The position numbers and the translations under genes are program-made. A DNA stretch of 64,000 bases from the NCBI GenBank assembly GCA_000961635.1, contig LADQ01000020.1, positions 26,561 to 90,560 on the forward strand, in the 5' to 3' direction. Below are positions 60,808-64,000 of the stretch, piece after piece. The notes under the pieces are model-generated. The model made no database searches, had not been told where the DNA came from, and worked only from the letters and a program-made list of their open reading frames with translations. The stretch's first letter is position 1. Each line of letters opens with the position of its first letter. Source of the DNA: Hoeflea sp. BRH_c9 (GTDB lineage Bacteria; Pseudomonadota; Alphaproteobacteria; Rhizobiales; Rhizobiaceae).

Positions 60808-62520
60808 CTAGAGCTTGTTCTCGAAGACCGAGATTGGCGGATAGGCATCGGCGGTCGTTATCACGTCGAGAACCGTTGCCACATCAGAGCCAAGCGCCGA
60901 TTCCAGCGCGGCGATGTAATCTTCGCCGGTTTCCACGCGAATGCCGTTGCAGCCGGCAGCCCGGGCGATTGCGGCATGATCCACCGGCGAGAAGTCGATG
61001 GCCGCGGTGTGGGAGCCGAACTTGACGAGTTCCGCGTGCTTCTGAAAGCCCAGGATGCCATTGTTGAGCACGATCACCGTCACCGGCAGATTCATGCGCC
61101 GCGCCGTTTCCAGCTCCTGCCAGCAATGGCCGAACCCGCCGTCACCAACCACGGCCACCACACGCTGTCCGGGCGCCGCCACCTTGGCGCCGAGCGCCAG
61201 CGGCAATCCCCACCCCAGACCGGCAATTCCGCGCGGCGTGAGAAAGCGCTGGCCGGCCTTGCTGGCGGTGAGAAAGTTGAGAACCCAGAGAGAGGAATAG
61301 CTTGCATCCGCCGTCACGATGTCGTCGGCGCGCAACAACCGGTCCAGTTCCGCCATCAGGAATTCCGGACGCAAGGGTGTTTGCGCGGAAGACGTCACGC
61401 TCGCGGCCTCTGCCCTGCCCTTCTCCTTGCGGTCCGCGATCGATGTCACCAGGGCTTGGCGAGCGTTCGTCCGCTTTTTCAGTCCGGCCTGCGATAGCGC
61501 CTCGCCCAGCGCCTTCAGACCAAGCCGGGCGTCGCCAACGAGGCGCAGCGCCTCGTAATTGCGGCCGACTTCCATTCCGTCAATGTCGAGATGGATGAAC
61601 CGGGCGCCCTTCGGATAGAGCTTCCAGCTGTCGGTGCCATTCTGGTTAGTCCTTGTGCCGATGAGCAGAACAACATCGGCACGCTCCAAAATCTCGGCCG
61701 TATAGCGGGCCGGGGAATTGGTGCCGAGCGCATTTGCCAGAACGCCAAGCGAGAGTTCATGGGTCTCATCAACCGAGCCCTTGCCCATGTTGGTCGTGGC
61801 CACGGGAAGCGAAGCGACATCCTGGAATTCGGCAAGTTCGCGCACCGCCTGGGAAAGATGGACACCGCCACCCGCGATGACGACCGGGTTCTCGGCTCCA
61901 GCAAGCAGCGCGGCAGCCTCGGCAATGCGCTCCGGATCAGGGACGACCCGGTCGAGCGGAAAATGACCAAGCTTGGCACTGCGGACATCGATCAGGCGCT
62001 GCGTTTCATTGAGAAGATCGGCGGGGCACAGCAGGACGACCGGACCGGGGCGGCCCGTGGTCGCGGCCGTCACCGCCATATCCACATAGTCCTCGACACG
62101 CGAGGCGACATCGATCCGGCGGATCCACTTGGCGCAAGACGAAAACAGCGCGAAATGATCGAATTCCTGAAATGCGTTTCTGTCGACCTGGTCGCGGTTG
62201 ACCTCCTGGACAATCGCCAGGATCGGAACGGAGGCTTTCATGGCTTCCGCCATGGGGGCAACGAGCAAGGTTGCAGCCGGCCCGTTCTGCGCGGTGACAA
62301 CGCCGATCCTGCCTGAAATGCGCGCATAGCCATCGGCCATGACGCCGCCGGCGTTCTCGGTGCGGTAGTTGACCTGCAGCATGTCGAAATCGGGGGCAAC
62401 GAGATGAAGTGCGCTCGGCAGGCTCTGGCCGAAAAGCACTTCGGTGCCGTGCCTTTTCAGCGACGCGGCGAGTGTTACAGCGACAGGCTCCTGCCCGGAA
62501 TTGCGGTGCGAATTATCCAA
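60808..62520 (-). CDS. Thiamine-diphosphate-dependent enzyme (acetolactate synthase-like)
   Basis: About 570 residues in three TPP domains. The N-terminal PYR domain has LQVNYRTENAGGVMADGYAR with the conserved Glu, then TAQNGPAATLLVAPMAEAMK; the C-terminal PP domain has VVAVVGDGGFGHCWQELETA followed by NNGILGFQKH, the GDG-NN motif. TTG 62520 (LDNSHRNSGQEPVAV) follows GGGAGGAAC, so the 29 upstream codons of the track are excluded. The reaction could be a decarboxylation or ligation of 2-keto acids. It heads the operon opposite a GntR regulator. Confidence 0.88.
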   Translation of the reverse strand: MDNSHRNSGQEPVAVTLAASLKRHGTEVLFGQSLPSALHLVAPDFDMLQVNYRTENAGGVMADGYARISGRIGVVTAQNGPAATLLVAPMAEAMKASVPILAIVQEVNRDQVDRNAFQEFDHFALFSSCAKWIRRIDVASRVEDYVDMAVTAATTGRPGPVVLLCPADLLNETQRLIDVRSAKLGHFPLDRVVPDPERIAEAAALLAGAENPVVIAGGGVHLSQAVRELAEFQDVASLPVATTNMGKGSVDETHELSLGVLANALGTNSPARYTAEILERADVVLLIGTRTNQNGTDSWKLYPKGARFIHLDIDGMEVGRNYEALRLVGDARLGLKALGEALSQAGLKKRTNARQALVTSIADRKEKGRAEAASVTSSAQTPLRPEFLMAELDRLLRADDIVTADASYSSLWVLNFLTASKAGQRFLTPRGIAGLGWGLPLALGAKVAAPGQRVVAVVGDGGFGHCWQELETARRMNLPVTVIVLNNGILGFQKHAELVKFGSHTAAIDFSPVDHAAIARAAGCNGIRVETGEDYIAALESALGSDVATVLDVITTADAYPPISVFENKL

Positions 62521-62559
62521 TTTGACGTTCCTCCCGACCCAGAGGTAACCACACCAGAT

Positions 62560-62600
62560 AGGATATTTCAATATGAAATTTGATATATCATATTTTTTTG
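62560..62600. promoter_or_regulatory. Putative GntR/FCD operator between divergent genes
   Basis: The AT-rich 136-bp divergent region contains the perfect palindrome TGATATATCA at 62581-62590. A near-palindrome ATTTCAATATGAAAT lies immediately upstream, around 62565-62579. A dimeric FCD-type regulator could bind here and control both the TPP/liv operon and itself. Confidence 0.55.
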
Positions 62601-62656
62601 TGGACATTTTTGTGTGCCCGGATAAATTTAAGGCTCACAGATTTAGGGTGAACACG

Positions 62657-63415
62657 ATGATCAAGCAGGTGCTGGCCACGGAAACGATGCGTTTCCCGGA
62701 GCATGACTCAAACGAGGCCGAGGGGCTTTTTGGGCTGCGGAATCTTGAACGCGTTAACCTCATGGGCGAAGCCTACAAGGAGCTTCGCCAAAGCCTGATG
62801 ACCGGGCGCTTCCAACCTGGCTCAAAGCTCAACATACGCGATCTTGCCGCAGCCATGAAGATCAGCCCGACGCCGGTCCGCGAGGCACTGGTGCAACTTG
62901 CTGCTGAAGGTGCGCTCACCCAGGTCGCGGGCCGATCCTTTCGGGTTCCGTCGCTGTCGGTGGATGACTATCTGGAGCTTCGCGACCTTCGCATCAATCT
63001 CGAAGGCGTGGGCGCCGCAAAGGCCGCTTTGCGCATTGGCGACGAGGCGATCGGGCAATTGGAGATCATGCATCGCCAGTTGGTGGAGGCCAAGGAGTCG
63101 CTGGACTTCCAGTCGGCCCTGCTTTGGAACCAGGAATTCCATCTGCGGATCTGCGCCGAAGCGGGGCTGCCGAGATTGTTGCGCATCGTCGAGGGCCTGT
63201 GGCTTCAGATGGGGCCGCTCCTCAACGTCCTGTATGCGCGTCGCGAGATGCCGCAGGCAAATCCGGAGGCCGCACGTCACGCCCATATCGAGATGATCGA
63301 GGCACTGAGATCGCACGACGCGGACCTCGCCTGCCGGGCCATGCAGGCCGATATCATGGGAAGCTCGAACGAGATCCTGACCAACCTGCAGAAAACCCTT
63401 CCCGTTACCAAATGA
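62657..63415 (+). CDS. GntR family regulator, FCD subgroup
   Basis: About 252 residues. Winged HTH: LRQSLMTGRFQPGSKLNIRD then MKISPTPVREALVQLAAEGA; the FCD ligand domain has LRDLRINLEGVGAAKAAL, NQEFHLRICAEAGLPRLLR and ARHAHIEMIEALRSHDADLA with the metal-binding Asp/His positions. ATG 62657 (MIKQVLATETMRF) follows AGGGTGAACACG; the 28 codons upstream in the track lie in the AT-rich operator region. It probably senses a carboxylic acid degraded by the neighbouring operon. Confidence 0.9.
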   Translation: MIKQVLATETMRFPEHDSNEAEGLFGLRNLERVNLMGEAYKELRQSLMTGRFQPGSKLNIRDLAAAMKISPTPVREALVQLAAEGALTQVAGRSFRVPSLSVDDYLELRDLRINLEGVGAAKAALRIGDEAIGQLEIMHRQLVEAKESLDFQSALLWNQEFHLRICAEAGLPRLLRIVEGLWLQMGPLLNVLYARREMPQANPEAARHAHIEMIEALRSHDADLACRAMQADIMGSSNEILTNLQKTLPVTK

Positions 63416-63431
63416 CCATGCTGGGACATTG

Positions 63432-64000
63432 ATGACCTACTCACCCCTCTATCCGACGGCCGTACCGACCCCGGACGCCATCGTCGACGTCCTGATTGCC
63501 GCCGGCATTAGATTTGTCTTCGGAATTTCCGGCGGGCACACAGGACGGATCTTCGGGGCGCTGGAAAAGCGTCAGGACGAGATCCGGACCATCCTGGTGC
63601 GGGAGGAAAGTCTGGGCGCCATCATGGCGGAAACCGTGGGCCGCATGACAGGAATTCCGGGCGTGGTCCTCGGCCAGGGTCCCTGGATCCTGGGCAACGG
63701 CATGGTGGGCACGATAGAGGCGCATCTGTCGTCGTCCCCGATGATCCTGATGACGGACTTCACCGACACGCCGCCCTTCTCGCTGCATGGCCCTTACCAG
63801 TCTGGGACCGGTGACTATGGCGGCTGGGACGCGCGCCAGGCGTTCCGGGGCGTGACCAAGGAAATTTTCACCGCCGACGAGCCCAATCCGGCAGTGCTCG
63901 CCACTCAACTGGCGGTCAAGCATGCGCTTGCCGGCGAGCCCGGGCCCGTGGCCGTCATCTACGGCGCGCGCGCCTTGCAGGGCATGGCCGGCGGCAACGC
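63432..64000 (+). CDS. Thiamine-diphosphate-dependent enzyme, N-terminal part
   Basis: An open frame from ATG 63432 to the window end, not in the ORF track because no stop is reached. It translates MTYSPLYPTAVPTPDAIVDV, then VFGISGGHTGRIFGALEKRQ and LVREESLGAIMAETVGRMTG, the PYR-domain pattern with the conserved Glu, and QGPWILGNGMVGTIEAHLSS. It belongs to the same superfamily as the 60808-62520 product but is not a close copy. It follows the GntR gene by 16 bp, in the same direction. Confidence 0.82.
   Translation, partial: MTYSPLYPTAVPTPDAIVDVLIAAGIRFVFGISGGHTGRIFGALEKRQDEIRTILVREESLGAIMAETVGRMTGIPGVVLGQGPWILGNGMVGTIEAHLSSSPMILMTDFTDTPPFSLHGPYQSGTGDYGGWDARQAFRGVTKEIFTADEPNPAVLATQLAVKHALAGEPGPVAVIYGARALQGMAGGN

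Overview
The window is high-GC DNA with dense overlapping operons, Shine-Dalgarno starts and alphaproteobacterial gene families: Liv-type ABC and TRAP transporters, acyl-CoA catabolism, and rhizobial/rhodobacterial accessory genes. It looks like a chromosome or large replicon of an alphaproteobacterium, probably Hyphomicrobiales or Rhodobacterales. Assignment below class level is not supportable from sequence alone. No rRNA, tRNA or CRISPR array was seen.

Region 1 (1-13842, all minus) is one long catabolic operon. Reading from its promoter it runs: CoA-transferase, periplasmic binding protein, SDR, acyl-CoA synthetase, SnoaL-like protein, crotonase, acyl-CoA dehydrogenase, DUF35 protein, thiolase-like protein, MFE-2-like SDR, MaoC hydratase, SDR, LivG, LivF, LivH (cut by the window edge). 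It encodes uptake, CoA activation and beta-oxidation-like breakdown of an unidentified carboxylic acid. A thiolase-like protein without the usual cysteine beside a DUF35 partner suggests side-chain removal by retro-aldol cleavage.

Region 2 (14041-24288, all minus) is a LacI-controlled operon: LacI regulator, FAD oxidoreductase, IlvD/Edd dehydratase, aldehyde dehydrogenase, TRAP transporter (DctP, DctQ, DctM) and GMC oxidoreductase. It probably oxidises and dehydrates a polyol, sugar or sugar acid. Two CTACGTA-centred dyads precede lacI.

Region 3 (about 24360-48340) is an accessory, defence-type island between the metabolic operons. It holds an mrr remnant, an HNH nuclease, several unknown proteins, a split FtsH-like AAA ATPase plus M41 protease operon, a PD-(D/E)XK-like protein, a DUF3102-like protein, a 2001-codon DUF4011-helicase-Vsr-type protein (Hhe-like), an IS3-family element interrupting a gene, and a five-gene minus-strand cluster (HNH, unknown, minimal nucleotidyltransferase, HNH, HEPN). 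A hipA remnant lies at the right edge. Two non-coding signals stand out. One is a GAATCG array with a strict 21-22 bp period (9 units plus a block of 3). The other is five dispersed copies of GCGGAAATNATTTCCGC at cassette boundaries.

Region 4 (48346-62520, minus) is a second catabolic and uptake operon: TPP enzyme, LivHMGF and binding protein, Zn-alcohol dehydrogenase, SDR, quinone oxidoreductase, SDR, acyl-CoA dehydrogenase, acyl-CoA synthetase and an APH-type kinase. A divergent GntR/FCD regulator (62657-63415) and a second TPP enzyme, cut by the right edge, follow on the plus strand. The intergenic region holds a perfect TGATATATCA dyad that is a likely operator.
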